A DNA stretch of 64,000 bases from positions 558,001 to 622,000 of the forward strand of contig OZ255847.1 in the NCBI GenBank assembly GCA_965277855.1. Direction: 5' to 3'. Within the stretch, counting starts at the first letter, position 1, and the number at the start of each line of letters is the position of its first letter. The notes beneath the pieces are model-generated. The model had not been told where the DNA came from, did not search any database, and saw only the letters and a program-made list of their open reading frames with translations. Both the position numbers and the translations under genes were made by a program. Positions 52,972-61,268 of the stretch are shown here, one piece after another. The DNA comes from Bog-105 sp965277855. GTDB taxonomy: Bacteria; Acidobacteriota; Terriglobia; Bryobacterales; Bryobacteraceae.

Positions 52972-53955
52972 ATGAGCCGAGTTCACGACGCACTGCGCAG
53001 AGCAGAACAAGAAAAATCGGACGGCGCCGTTCGCCATACCCCCGTTCGTCCGGCTGCACTGCCGGCCGAGCCCGATCAGGGACCGCCGTTGCAGATCGAT
53101 GGTGAGTTCGCATCGGCGCACGACGCCGCTCCAGTCTATCTTCCGAACGCTGCATCGGAATTAGAGCGCCTTGAAGACTTCATTCGACAGGCGCCCGCTA
53201 TTCCGTTCGCTCCGGCCGAAGATGCCTTGCTGGTAAATCCCGCCAAACCGAAGGATGCACCCGCGGAAGAGTTCCGCAGCTTGCGCACGCGCCTCAATCA
53301 CCTGCAGAGTTCGCAGCCGCTGCATACGCTTGTCGTGAGCAGCGCTTCACCCGGAGAAGGGAAGTCCTTCACGGCTACGAATCTGGCGATGTCTCAGGCG
53401 CAGCTCTCGGGCAAACGCATCCTGCTAGCTGATTTTGATTTCCGCCGCCCAAGTGTCGATCGCGTTTTCGGCATCAAAGGCAAACCGGGTCTCACCGACT
53501 ATCTGACCGGCAAAGTCGGTATCCACGAAATCATTCACCGGGTCGCCAACACAAATCTTTTTATAATCACGGCCGGCGAATCAGTCTCGAACCCGCTCGA
53601 ACTGCTCAACTTGCGGGAATGCAACACCCTGCTCGACGCGCTCCGGGACCATTTTGATTGGGTGATTCTCGACAGCCCGCCGTTGCTCTTCGCGGCCGAC
53701 GGCAACCTTCTCGCTACTATGGCCGACGGCACGATTCTCGTGGTTCGGATTGGCAGTACGACTTACGATTCAGTCACCCGTGCACTCCAGTCTCTTTGCG
53801 AGAATAACGTCCTCGGAATTGTTGTCAACGGTGCTCATCACGCGGAGCTCTATAGTCGTTATTCCTACTATCACGATTACTATTACGGCGGCGATGACAA
53901 ATCCGGCAAGCCTGCTGAGCCATCTCCCGATATTGAGCCGGTCGGTTCAAGGTAA
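52972..53955 (+). CDS. CpsD/CapB-type tyrosine-protein kinase
   Basis: Cytoplasmic BY-kinase that drives polymerisation and export. It starts MSRVHDALRRAEQEK. Walker A is SASPGEGKSF at 124-133, Walker A' is ILLADFDFRRP, and Walker B is WVILDSPP. The C-terminal tail has a tyrosine cluster (YSRYSYYHDYYYGG, eight Tyr), the expected autophosphorylation site. The split Wzc layout (adaptor and kinase as separate proteins) is usual outside Gammaproteobacteria. Intergenic spacing to the adaptor is three bases. Confidence 0.94.
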   Translation: MSRVHDALRRAEQEKSDGAVRHTPVRPAALPAEPDQGPPLQIDGEFASAHDAAPVYLPNAASELERLEDFIRQAPAIPFAPAEDALLVNPAKPKDAPAEEFRSLRTRLNHLQSSQPLHTLVVSSASPGEGKSFTATNLAMSQAQLSGKRILLADFDFRRPSVDRVFGIKGKPGLTDYLTGKVGIHEIIHRVANTNLFIITAGESVSNPLELLNLRECNTLLDALRDHFDWVILDSPPLLFAADGNLLATMADGTILVVRIGSTTYDSVTRALQSLCENNVLGIVVNGAHHAELYSRYSYYHDYYYGGDDKSGKPAEPSPDIEPVGSR

Positions 53956-54051
53956 AATTTAGTTTGGCCTCTTCTGGTGCATCTCTAGTCCGCAGCGATG
54001 TACCAGTTGAAAAGCGAGCTGATCTTTGTCTAGCAGCGCGGGAGTTATTCA

Positions 54052-54165
54052 ATGGTTGCTGGAGTGTCAGAAACTGATCTGAAAACCATCTTGGACGCTG
54101 CGCGCTGGGCTGCTTCATCCAACAACAAAAAGCCCTGGCGCCGAGTACTGAATAGCTTGACGTAG
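54052..54165 (+). pseudogene. N-terminal fragment of a nitroreductase
   Basis: A 37-codon frame (MVAGVSETDLKTILDAARWA, then ASSNNKKPWRR) is a clear match to the start of nitroreductases, where the ARWAPSSxNxQPWRF segment contacts FMN. After that it runs into unrelated bases and TAG, so at least 150 residues are missing. It lies next to an FMN reductase and may be the remains of a redox gene pair. GGGAG before the ATG is still a usable ribosome site. Confidence 0.6.
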
Positions 54166-54183
54166 CTCGGAGCCGAGTGGTTT

Positions 54184-54208
54184 AACGTGTTGGAGCACGT
54201 TCTGATTA
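54184..54208 (+). terminator. Hairpin at the convergent 3' ends
   Basis: AACGTG-TTGGAG-CACGTT forms a six-base stem followed on the plus strand by CTGATTATTTTC. A second short hairpin (CTCGG-AG-CCGAG) lies just before it. It ends transcripts coming from the left and abuts the stop of the FMN reductase gene. Confidence 0.45.
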
Positions 54209-54865
54209 TTTTCTTCCGGAAGCTGCTCGAATACGGAGCGCGGCGGGCGGCAGTTGGCCATCGCTTCGGGCGTTCTTCAATGCCTTGCCCATCCACGCTA
54301 GATCGTCAAGCATGACGTTTAGACTGGCGGCAACTCCAGGATTGGTTGGTTTTCGTTCCTCATCGAAAGCACTCGTAACGAACGGAATCAGTGTCGGCGT
54401 CCGGACCGGTACGGCTTCGGTCTCAACCATAATCTGAGTGAGATGTTCGACCGCCCTCGCACCGGCGGTAAATCCCAAGCTGTACCCAACAAAGGCGACT
54501 GGCTTCTGGCGGAAGCGGAACGAAAAAAAGACCGAGTCAATGGCATTCTTAAGTACGCCCGGGATGCTGTGGTTATACTCCGGCGTGACGATGATGTAGG
54601 CGTCTGCGACCGCGATTTTGTCATTCCAGCACTTGACAAGTGGATCAGAGTACGTTGGATTGGCGAAATTACCGACCGTCGCTATTGTCTCCTGAAAAAA
54701 AGGGAGAGGCCAGTCGCGAAGATCGAGGGTCTCAACGTCAAAAGCCCCGTGCGATTGCGTCAAAGGTAAAAACCAGCCGCAAACAGCATCCGAATTTCGC
54801 CCATCGCGGGTGCTACCGATGATGACCTGTAGTTTTAGCAAGGTCTGAATCCTCCCATGTACCAT
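54206..54865 (-). CDS. NADPH-dependent FMN reductase / flavodoxin-like
   Basis: Flavodoxin-fold reductase of the ChrR/YieF/azoreductase group. It has the FMN phosphate loop IIGSTRDGRNSDAV, the TPEYNHSIPGVLKNAIDSV motif and LGFTAGARAVEHLT. Start is uncertain: ATG 54865 overlaps the MarR operator and gives MVHGRIQTLLKLQV, while TTG at 54841, with GGGAGG nine bases before it, would start at the usual position (LLKLQVIIGSTR). It is divergent from a MarR regulator that probably represses it, in the manner of quinone- or azo-responsive systems. Confidence 0.9.
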   Translation of the reverse strand: MVHGRIQTLLKLQVIIGSTRDGRNSDAVCGWFLPLTQSHGAFDVETLDLRDWPLPFFQETIATVGNFANPTYSDPLVKCWNDKIAVADAYIIVTPEYNHSIPGVLKNAIDSVFFSFRFRQKPVAFVGYSLGFTAGARAVEHLTQIMVETEAVPVRTPTLIPFVTSAFDEERKPTNPGVAASLNVMLDDLAWMGKALKNARSDGQLPPAALRIRAASGRK

Positions 54866-54906
54866 TGACGTATCAATATGTTTATATAATCGTGTTGATA
54901 TGTCAA
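54865..54906. promoter_or_regulatory. Divergent MarR operator overlapping both starts
   Basis: TTGACGTATCAA (54865-54876) and TTGATATGTCAA (54895-54906) form a 12-base inverted repeat with one mismatch and an 18-base spacer. Inside lies TATAAT (54885-54890), 9 bases before the MarR ATG (54900). The right arm covers that ATG and the left arm covers the reductase's first start. Binding would block both promoters at once. Confidence 0.75.
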
Positions 54907-55325
54907 GCGAGTTGGAAAATCTTGGGCTTATGGTCAAGAAAGTCCAGTGGCGTCACCATCGGACACTGGATGCCGAACTGATGCGCTTGGGGATCAGCCT
55001 TGTGCAGTGGAATGCAATGCGCGAAATTGACCGAAACCCCGGCCTGTGTGCACATCGGCTGGCAGAGTTAACGTTCAACTCCGACCAGGCATTTGGGACG
55101 CTCACCACTAGATTGGTGCGGTTGGGCTTTGTTGATCGTCAGCCAGGTGCAGGTCGCGCAAACATTCACCGGCTAACTGAAAGCGGTAAGAGCAGGCTTT
55201 CGCAAGGCCAGAAGATTATGAAACAGGTATTAACAGCTTCATTTAGTCCGCTCAATGGCAAAGAACGGACTGCACTCGCGCAGATCATGATCAAGTTGCT
55301 CAATCACCCTCTTGGCGAAACTTAG
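54900..55325 (+). CDS. MarR-family transcriptional regulator
   Basis: A 141-residue winged-helix repressor: dimerisation helices at both ends, recognition helix region LAELTFNSDQAFGTLTTRLVRLGFVDRQPGAGRANIHRLTESG. No ribosome site precedes the ATG and the probable -10 box is nine bases away, so the transcript is almost leaderless. It is divergent from the FMN reductase, with the shared operator over both starts. The ligand is probably a quinone or other redox compound, but this is not visible. Confidence 0.92.
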   Translation: MSSELENLGLMVKKVQWRHHRTLDAELMRLGISLVQWNAMREIDRNPGLCAHRLAELTFNSDQAFGTLTTRLVRLGFVDRQPGAGRANIHRLTESGKSRLSQGQKIMKQVLTASFSPLNGKERTALAQIMIKLLNHPLGET

Positions 55326-55585
55326 CTTGTGCGCTCAGACTCGCGTTCGGCTTGCATCTTCAGGTTGTTCAGCCGGTCACTTGTCCGGTCTTGATCGATG
55401 CCCTTGATGCCCCACCTTGCGATTGCGGTGTACCGCATGAAATGGGTGCTACTGCTCCCATTGGGAAACGGCAGGGAGCGTGTTCCAGACGATGCGTCTA
55501 TTTCACTGGAGCGCTGAGCCGCCACGGGCGCATTCGGGATCATGCTCCCGGCAAGTGAAATACGCTCCAGTTCGCGCGTGTTCAT
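55322..55585 (-). CDS. Possible small hypothetical protein
   Basis: An 87-residue frame from ATG 55585 with AAAGGGA six bases upstream, rich in Ser, Arg and Asn (MNTRELERISLAGSMIPNAP). It ends overlapping the MarR stop by four bases. I recognise no family and the composition is not strongly protein-like, so it may be spurious. If it is not real, 55326-55843 is a 500 bp gap in which I see nothing else. Confidence 0.3.
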   Translation of the reverse strand: MNTRELERISLAGSMIPNAPVAAQRSSEIDASSGTRSLPFPNGSSSTHFMRYTAIARWGIKGIDQDRTSDRLNNLKMQAERESERTS

Positions 55586-55843
55586 CAAAGGTCCCTTTCG
55601 GATCTGCCTCTCCAAGCTTTCAGGCGGTCGACACAGGCTGAGCTGAATCCGCTGCAAGCCGCTGTTCTGGCTACCCGTCCTCTCAATTCAGAAAATCAGT
55701 AGCGATATGATTTCTCCTGGCGCACTGCGTCCACGCATTCGTATCGGATTGCGCTAATCAGTCAGGTGGGTTCGGGGCCATTTTGCGAGCGGACGCCTTT
55801 CTGAGCGCAATTCTTTGGCGCGTATTTGCATCTTAGGAGAAAC

Positions 55844-57307
55844 ATGGCAAACGAGAGTTGTGACATCGGTTTGATTGGCCTCGCGGTGATGGGTCAAAAC
55901 CTGGTGCTGAATATGAACGACCACGGATACCGCGTGGCCGTCTTCAATCGCACCGTGTCCAAAGTAGATGATTTTCTGAAAGACGAAGCCAAAGGCACCC
56001 AGGTCGTCGGCGCACACTCGATCGAAGATCTGATCGGGTCCCTGAAGCGGCCGCGCCGCGTCATGCTCATGGTGAAGGCCGGTGACACCGTCGATCAGAT
56101 GATCGACCAAATCGTGCCCCATCTCGAAAAAGGCGACATTATCATCGACGGCGGCAATTCCCATTTTCCCGATACCAACCGCCGCACCAAAACTCTAAAC
56201 GAAAAGGGCATTCTCTTTATCGGCACCGGTGTCTCGGGAGGGGAAGAGGGCGCGCGCAAAGGCCCTTCCATCATGCCCGGCGGCAATAAGGAAGCGTGGC
56301 CTCACGTCAAGGATATTTTCCAGAGCATTGCCGCCAAAGTGGAGGATGGCACTCCTTGCTGCGATTGGGTCGGCGAAGATGGCGCCGGCCATTACGTGAA
56401 AATGGTCCACAACGGCATTGAATACGGCGACATGCAGCTGATCTGCGAAGCCTACCAACTTTTAAAGGACGGCGCCGGGCTCAGCGCCGAGGAGCTGGCC
56501 GCCATTTTTGCCGATTGGAACAAGGGCGAACTCGACAGCTTCCTCATTGAAATCACCGCCGAGATCCTGGCAAAAAAAAGCGACGAAGACAACCAGCCGA
56601 TGATCGACAAAATCCTCGATACGGCCGGCCAGAAAGGCACCGGCAAATGGACCGCCATCAGCGCCCTTGATTTAGGGATGCCAGTCACCCTTATCGGCGA
56701 GGCAGTATTTGCCCGTTGTCTCTCCGCCTTGAAGGACGAACGTGTTGCTGCCTCCAAAGTCCTCACCGGACCCAAACATCGCATCGATACTCAGGATAAA
56801 AAGATCTTTATCGAGGACGTACGGCGCGCGCTCTACTGTTCGAAAATGATCTCGTATGCGCAAGGTTACATGCTGCTGCGCGACGCCGGCAAGGAGCAGG
56901 GCTGGCACTTGAACATGGGTGGCATTGCGCTGATGTGGCGCGGCGGCTGTATCATTCGAAGCCGCTTCCTGGCCAAAATCAAAGACGCTTACGACAAAAA
57001 CCCGAAGCTGACCAATCTGCTGATGGACCAGTTCTTCAGTGACGTTTTGAACAACTATCAGGCCGCCTGGCGTCACGCCATCATACACGCCATCGGGTAC
57101 GGCGTGCCTACCCCCGCATTCTCAACTGCGCTTGCTTTCTATGATGGTTATCGGACGGAGCGTTTGCCCGCCAATTTGCTGCAGGCACAACGGGACTTCT
57201 TTGGTGCTCACACCTACGAGCGAGTCGATAAACCGCGCGGCCAATTCTTCCACACCAATTGGACCGGCCGCGGTGGACGGGTCTCCTCAGGTACCTATAA
57301 CGCGTGA
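55844..57307 (+). CDS. gnd: 6-phosphogluconate dehydrogenase, decarboxylating
   Basis: Oxidative pentose-phosphate enzyme giving ribulose 5-phosphate, CO2 and NADPH. The Rossmann start is IGLIGLAVMGQNLVLNM, NADP-type residues follow (FNRTVSKVDDF), and the substrate site has GTGVSGGEEGARKGPSIMPGG and KMVHNGIEYGDMQLI. The C-terminal tail (HTYERVDKPRGQFFHTNW) is intact. Start at ATG 55844 with AGGAG six bases upstream. At 487 residues it is the long, homodimeric form. Together with the kinase 42 bp downstream it forms a sugar acid unit. Confidence 0.97.
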   Translation: MANESCDIGLIGLAVMGQNLVLNMNDHGYRVAVFNRTVSKVDDFLKDEAKGTQVVGAHSIEDLIGSLKRPRRVMLMVKAGDTVDQMIDQIVPHLEKGDIIIDGGNSHFPDTNRRTKTLNEKGILFIGTGVSGGEEGARKGPSIMPGGNKEAWPHVKDIFQSIAAKVEDGTPCCDWVGEDGAGHYVKMVHNGIEYGDMQLICEAYQLLKDGAGLSAEELAAIFADWNKGELDSFLIEITAEILAKKSDEDNQPMIDKILDTAGQKGTGKWTAISALDLGMPVTLIGEAVFARCLSALKDERVAASKVLTGPKHRIDTQDKKIFIEDVRRALYCSKMISYAQGYMLLRDAGKEQGWHLNMGGIALMWRGGCIIRSRFLAKIKDAYDKNPKLTNLLMDQFFSDVLNNYQAAWRHAIIHAIGYGVPTPAFSTALAFYDGYRTERLPANLLQAQRDFFGAHTYERVDKPRGQFFHTNWTGRGGRVSSGTYNA

Positions 57308-57349
57308 AGCAGCGGGCAGCAATCTGAAACGAAATTGGAGAAGACTGAA

Positions 57350-58432
57350 ATGAGTGATGGTTTGAAAATTAGGCAGGACGGAGCGCTCGATTTCGTATCG
57401 ATCGGCGCTCTGGTGAATCGTCTGGACCCGGGCATAATTCCGTTCCGCAAGGCGCACGAGTGCCTGATTCATGTGAGCGGCGGCGAATTTAACGTGGCCG
57501 CGAATTTGTCCGATTGCTTTGGTTTGAAAACGGGCTTGGCCAGCGCTATGGTGGATTACCCGATCGGCGATCTGATCGCCGAACGGGTGCGCGCTATGGG
57601 CGTCACTCCGTTCTATAAACACTTCAAACACAACGGTGTCGATGGACCGAACATGGCGACCGTCTACAGCGACCGCGGCCAGGGCGTGCGCGCCCCGGTG
57701 GTTTTCTACAACCGTGCCAACGAAGCTGCGGCAAAGCTCAAACCGGGCGACTTCAATTGGCGTGCCATCTTCGAGGGCGGTGTCCGATGGTTTCATAGCG
57801 GCGGTATTTTCGCTGCTCTATCGCCGACCACCTCGGAAGTCATTCTTGAAGGCGTGCAAGCCGCCAAAGCGGCAGGTGCAATCATCTCCTTCGACCTGAA
57901 CTATCGCGAGAAACTGTGGAACGTCATCGGCGGCGAGAAGAAAGCTGTCGAGGTCATTGATCGCATAGTCAAGAACGTCGACGTTCTGGTCGGCAACGAA
58001 GAAGACCTGCAGAAAGGCCTCGGCATTCCTGGCCCCCAGGTCGCCGCTAAATCGAAGCTCGATCCATCAGCCTTCTTCAGCATGATCGACAATGTGCGGA
58101 AGAAGCACCCGCAGGTGAAGGTCGTCGCCACCACTCTGCGCGAAGTCCACTCGACCAACCGCCACAGCTGGAGCGCCGTGGCCTGGATCAATGGCAAAAC
58201 CCACACCGCTCCGACTGCTGAACTCGATGTGTACGATCGCGTAGGTGGCGGCGACGGCTTCGCTGCCGGGCTTTTCTATGGTCTCCTGAGCGGTGAGTCC
58301 GACGAGGAAGCCGTCAAGCTAGGCTGGGCCCACGGAGCTTTGCTGACCACCTTCCCCGGCGATACCACTATGGCCACGCTTGATCAGGTCCGCAGCTTCG
58401 CCAAAGGCGGCTCCGCACGGATTCAACGTTGA
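57350..58432 (+). CDS. PfkB-family sugar kinase, possibly 2-keto-3-deoxygluconate kinase
   Basis: Ribokinase-fold kinase of 360 residues. The phosphate-binding anion hole and catalytic base sit in DRVGGGDGFAAGLFYG near the C-terminus (a GGGDG variant of GAGD), and substrate contacts include SGGEFNVAANL. The N-terminal half is compatible with the KDG kinase group. Start at ATG 57350 with GGAGAAG upstream; the frame opens at TTG 57335 but that codon is inside the ribosome site. Position after gnd suggests feeding of gluconate or uronate-derived sugars into central metabolism. Confidence 0.85.
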   Translation: MSDGLKIRQDGALDFVSIGALVNRLDPGIIPFRKAHECLIHVSGGEFNVAANLSDCFGLKTGLASAMVDYPIGDLIAERVRAMGVTPFYKHFKHNGVDGPNMATVYSDRGQGVRAPVVFYNRANEAAAKLKPGDFNWRAIFEGGVRWFHSGGIFAALSPTTSEVILEGVQAAKAAGAIISFDLNYREKLWNVIGGEKKAVEVIDRIVKNVDVLVGNEEDLQKGLGIPGPQVAAKSKLDPSAFFSMIDNVRKKHPQVKVVATTLREVHSTNRHSWSAVAWINGKTHTAPTAELDVYDRVGGGDGFAAGLFYGLLSGESDEEAVKLGWAHGALLTTFPGDTTMATLDQVRSFAKGGSARIQR

Positions 58433-58447
58433 CGGCCGAAGGATGCT

Positions 58448-58831
58448 TCACAGCGGATAGAGCACCAACTCCGGCATAGGAAAGTGTTTGCGGTTGTCCG
58501 TTACCAGCTTGAAGCCCTCGGTCAGGCAGACAGCCGCAATCGTTAGATCGGTAAGCGAAAGTGTTTGCCCCTTTCCGGTCCATTCCCGTTTTAAATCTCC
58601 GGCGAGCTTGGCTGCCTCCCACTGAATCGGCACGTACTCCAGTTGGCGCAGCAGGGTCTCCGTTTTCCGGGCTTCCGAAGGGCGCAAGCCGGCGTACACT
58701 TCCGCTACGTTTATGGCGCAGCATCCGAGCGTGTTGCGTTCCAAGATTAGGCGCTCCATCAGATCGGCCCGCCCACGCCGATCATTCAAAATATCGATCA
58801 AGAACGTCGTGTCCAGTAGAATGCTAGCCAT
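58448..58831 (-). CDS. PIN-domain toxin (VapC-like), second module
   Basis: PIN-fold RNase with acidic residues Asp7 (LLDTTFLI), Glu44 (NVAEVYAGL), Asp95 (SLTDLTIAA) and Asp112 (VTDNRKHF). At 127 residues the length is typical. Its ATG shares one base with the antitoxin stop. Convergent with the sugar kinase. Confidence 0.92.
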   Translation of the reverse strand: MASILLDTTFLIDILNDRRGRADLMERLILERNTLGCCAINVAEVYAGLRPSEARKTETLLRQLEYVPIQWEAAKLAGDLKREWTGKGQTLSLTDLTIAAVCLTEGFKLVTDNRKHFPMPELVLYPL

Positions 58832-59097
58832 CAGTCATCTTTCTGCCCTGGGAAGCGTTTTTCGTTCTCGGCGCGCAGTCGTTCGATAAATGCATCGGAG
58901 CCGTCCTGTAGCTCGGGATGGTCTTCTATCTTCCACGAGCCCCTCGCTTCCCGGAGCGCTGATAACAGTTTCAGCCGTTGCACTTCTTGCTGGATGATTC
59001 CCGCCAGAAAGGTGCTCCGTTGACCCGGGCCAGCGAGCTGGTCTACCTCCCTCAATAGATCTTCTGGGAGAATGACATGAGCGCGCTTGAGTTGCAT
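58831..59097 (-). CDS. VapB-like antitoxin, second module
   Basis: An 88-residue protein beginning MQLKRAHVILPEDLLREVD, a ribbon-helix-helix DNA-binding unit, with an acidic toxin-binding tail (SDAFIERLRAENEKRF). The frame opens at 59181, but I use ATG 59097 because the earlier residues do not look like the family and because a palindrome lies just upstream of it. Confidence 0.85.
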   Translation of the reverse strand: MQLKRAHVILPEDLLREVDQLAGPGQRSTFLAGIIQQEVQRLKLLSALREARGSWKIEDHPELQDGSDAFIERLRAENEKRFPGQKDD

Positions 59098-59103
59098 CCG
59101 AGC

Positions 59104-59118
59104 CACACTGTCAGTGTG
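59104..59118. promoter_or_regulatory. Palindrome upstream of second VapBC, candidate operator
   Basis: CACACTG-T-CAGTGTG is a perfect 7+1+7 palindrome seven bases from the antitoxin start. It is the expected form for binding by a VapB dimer and would control the operon through repression. Confidence 0.65.
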
Positions 59119-59281
59119 TCTGCATCTGAAAGTAAATGCAAGTTCTCGTGTGTCAATCCGTGGCACACGGTGGCGCGCCATAAAGATATTTTAGAGAGGC
59201 TTAACCCGCAAACCCGTAACAGTCGCATCCTGCTCCTTCGCTTTTCCGATGCTATGATTTACATCAGAAAGCCTGTCTTGC

Positions 59282-60367
59282 ATGCGGACGCGCACCCTGT
59301 TTCGCGTTAGTTCTGTCAGCGTCCGAAAGCGGCGCTCCGTTCTTCTACGATCCCCTCTTTATTTCGGGTTTAGCTTTCTGATACTTGCTTCGCTTACGCT
59401 GGGACAAGTAAAACCACCCGTTCCGCCGGTCTCCGATACACCACAAGCCACCTCTGAGGACTCCGTCTCAGCTCCCGGCCACAAAGAGCGCGACGTTAAA
59501 CCGGGTCCGTCTGCCAGAAAGTCTGTTGATATTCGCGTTAATCGCACTCTTGTCTTGATCAATGTGACGGTGACCGATCCCTTGAATCGCTTTGTTACAG
59601 GCCTCGAGAAACAGCATTTCCGTTTATACGAAGACAAGGTCGAACAAAGTATCTCCGACTTCTCGGCCGAAGACGCCCCCATCTCGATCGGCCTGGTCTT
59701 CGACACCAGCGGGAGCATGGGACCCAAGATGCAAAAATCGCGGCAGGCAGCCGCCGAGTTCTTTAAGACCGCCAACCCGTCCGACGAATTTTTCCTGGTG
59801 CAGTTCAACGACCGGCCCGAACTGAGCGTCCCTTTCACGACCGATACCGACAAGATCCAAAGCACCCTGACCTTCACCCAATCCAAAGGTCGAACCGCCT
59901 TGCTCGATAGCGTCTATCTCGCAATGCACGAAATGAAAAAAGCAAGAAATCCCCGGAAAGCCGTATTGATCATTTCCGACGGCGGTGACAACTCCAGCCG
60001 CTACACTGAAACCGAGATCAAGAGCGCCGTCCGCGAAGCCGACGTGCAGATCTTTGCGATCGGCATTTTCGAATCGCTCTCCTCGCGCGGCCGCACTCCT
60101 GAGGAAGCTGCCGGTCCCGGTTTGCTCAATGAACTGGCGGATCAGACTGGGGGCCGCGAGTACAGCGTGGAGAATGTGGCTGAACTGCCTGATATCGCCG
60201 CCAAAATCGGAGTCGAATTGCGCAACGAATACGTCTTAGGCTACACACCCAAGAATCGGGAGCGCGACGGCAAGTATCGCAAGGTGCAGGTCAAGTTAAA
60301 CCAGCCCAGAGGGTTGCCGCCGCTCAAGGCATACTTCAGACTGGGATATTATGCGCCTGCCCAATAA
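59282..60367 (+). CDS. VWA-domain secreted protein (VWFA-related acidobacterial type), first of pair
   Basis: A 361-residue protein with a membrane or signal segment (SPLYFGFSFLILASLTLGQ). A VWA domain follows, with the metal-ion site DTSGSM near residue 142 and the later IISDGGDNSSRY. It is preceded by a beta-rich stretch (LVLINVTVTDPLNRFVTGLEKQHFRLYED). The C-terminus reads YVLGYTPKNRERDGKYRKVQV, a pattern typical of this family. Such proteins are abundant in Acidobacteriota, and their partners are unknown. Its end overlaps the paralogue by 17 bases. Confidence 0.9.
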   Translation: MRTRTLFRVSSVSVRKRRSVLLRSPLYFGFSFLILASLTLGQVKPPVPPVSDTPQATSEDSVSAPGHKERDVKPGPSARKSVDIRVNRTLVLINVTVTDPLNRFVTGLEKQHFRLYEDKVEQSISDFSAEDAPISIGLVFDTSGSMGPKMQKSRQAAAEFFKTANPSDEFFLVQFNDRPELSVPFTTDTDKIQSTLTFTQSKGRTALLDSVYLAMHEMKKARNPRKAVLIISDGGDNSSRYTETEIKSAVREADVQIFAIGIFESLSSRGRTPEEAAGPGLLNELADQTGGREYSVENVAELPDIAAKIGVELRNEYVLGYTPKNRERDGKYRKVQVKLNQPRGLPPLKAYFRLGYYAPAQ

Positions 60368-61268
60368 ACGCGCGACTTTGGCCGTTCTCCTGGTCGCCTT
60401 GCTCTTTGCCGCTGTTGCCGCTGCGCAATTTCATTCCGACACGCGCCTGGTCGTTCTTCACGCCAGCGTCACCGATAAGAAGGGCAAGCTGCTCACTAAC
60501 CTGAATCAGCATGCCTTCAAAGTCTTCGAAAACGGTAAGCCGCAAGAAGTGAAGATTTTCCGGCGCGAGGATGTGCCGGTTTCGCTCGGCATTGTCATCG
60601 ACGATAGCGGCAGCATGAGCAACAAGCGCAGCCGCGTGGAAGCCGCCTCGCTCGAGATGGTGCGACATTCCAATCCCCAGGATGAAGTCTTCATCGTCAA
60701 CTTCAATGACGACGCTTTCCTGGACGTTCCCTTCACCAACGACATTCGTAAGCTCGAGCAAGGCCTGGCGCGCATCGACTCGCGCGGCGGCACCGCCATG
60801 CGCGACGCCATCAGCAAAGCTCTGGATTACGAGCGTAAGGACGCCAAGAAAGACAAGAAGGTTCTGCTGATTATCACGGATGGCAACGATAATGCCAGCG
60901 ATATTTCCCTGGAAAAAGTTGTGGCCCGCTCCAACCAGAGTGACGTCCTGCTCTACGCGATCGGGCTCTTCAGCGAGGAGGAAAAGCACGAAGCCGTCAA
61001 AGCGCGCCGCGCCCTCCGCGAACTGACCGGATCCACCGGAGGCCTCGCCTTCTACCCGAAAGAAGTGGCCGAAGTGCAGTCCTTAGCCGTCGAAGTGGCA
61101 CGTGACATCCGCAGCCAATACACCATCGCTTATAGCCCAACTATTCAGGCTCTCGACGGAAGCTACCGGCAAATTAAAGTGACCGTCGATGCCCCTGGCA
61201 AACCTGTTGTCCGAACCCGTTCCGGCTATTACGCGACGCCCGATTCGCTGAAGCAGACCAACCCCTGA
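60351..61268 (+). CDS. VWA-domain secreted protein, second of pair
   Basis: A 305-residue paralogue of the upstream gene: signal peptide (ATLAVLLVALLFAAVAAA), the pre-domain LVVLHASVTDKKGKLLTNLNQHAFKVFENG, MIDAS motif DDSGSM, IITDGNDNASD, and the tail QYTIAYSPTIQALDGSYRQIKV. The overlap with the first copy suggests tandem duplication with coupled translation. Mature proteins are expected in the periplasm or at the surface, binding a protein ligand through the metal site. Confidence 0.92.
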   Translation: MRLPNKRATLAVLLVALLFAAVAAAQFHSDTRLVVLHASVTDKKGKLLTNLNQHAFKVFENGKPQEVKIFRREDVPVSLGIVIDDSGSMSNKRSRVEAASLEMVRHSNPQDEVFIVNFNDDAFLDVPFTNDIRKLEQGLARIDSRGGTAMRDAISKALDYERKDAKKDKKVLLIITDGNDNASDISLEKVVARSNQSDVLLYAIGLFSEEEKHEAVKARRALRELTGSTGGLAFYPKEVAEVQSLAVEVARDIRSQYTIAYSPTIQALDGSYRQIKVTVDAPGKPVVRTRSGYYATPDSLKQTNP

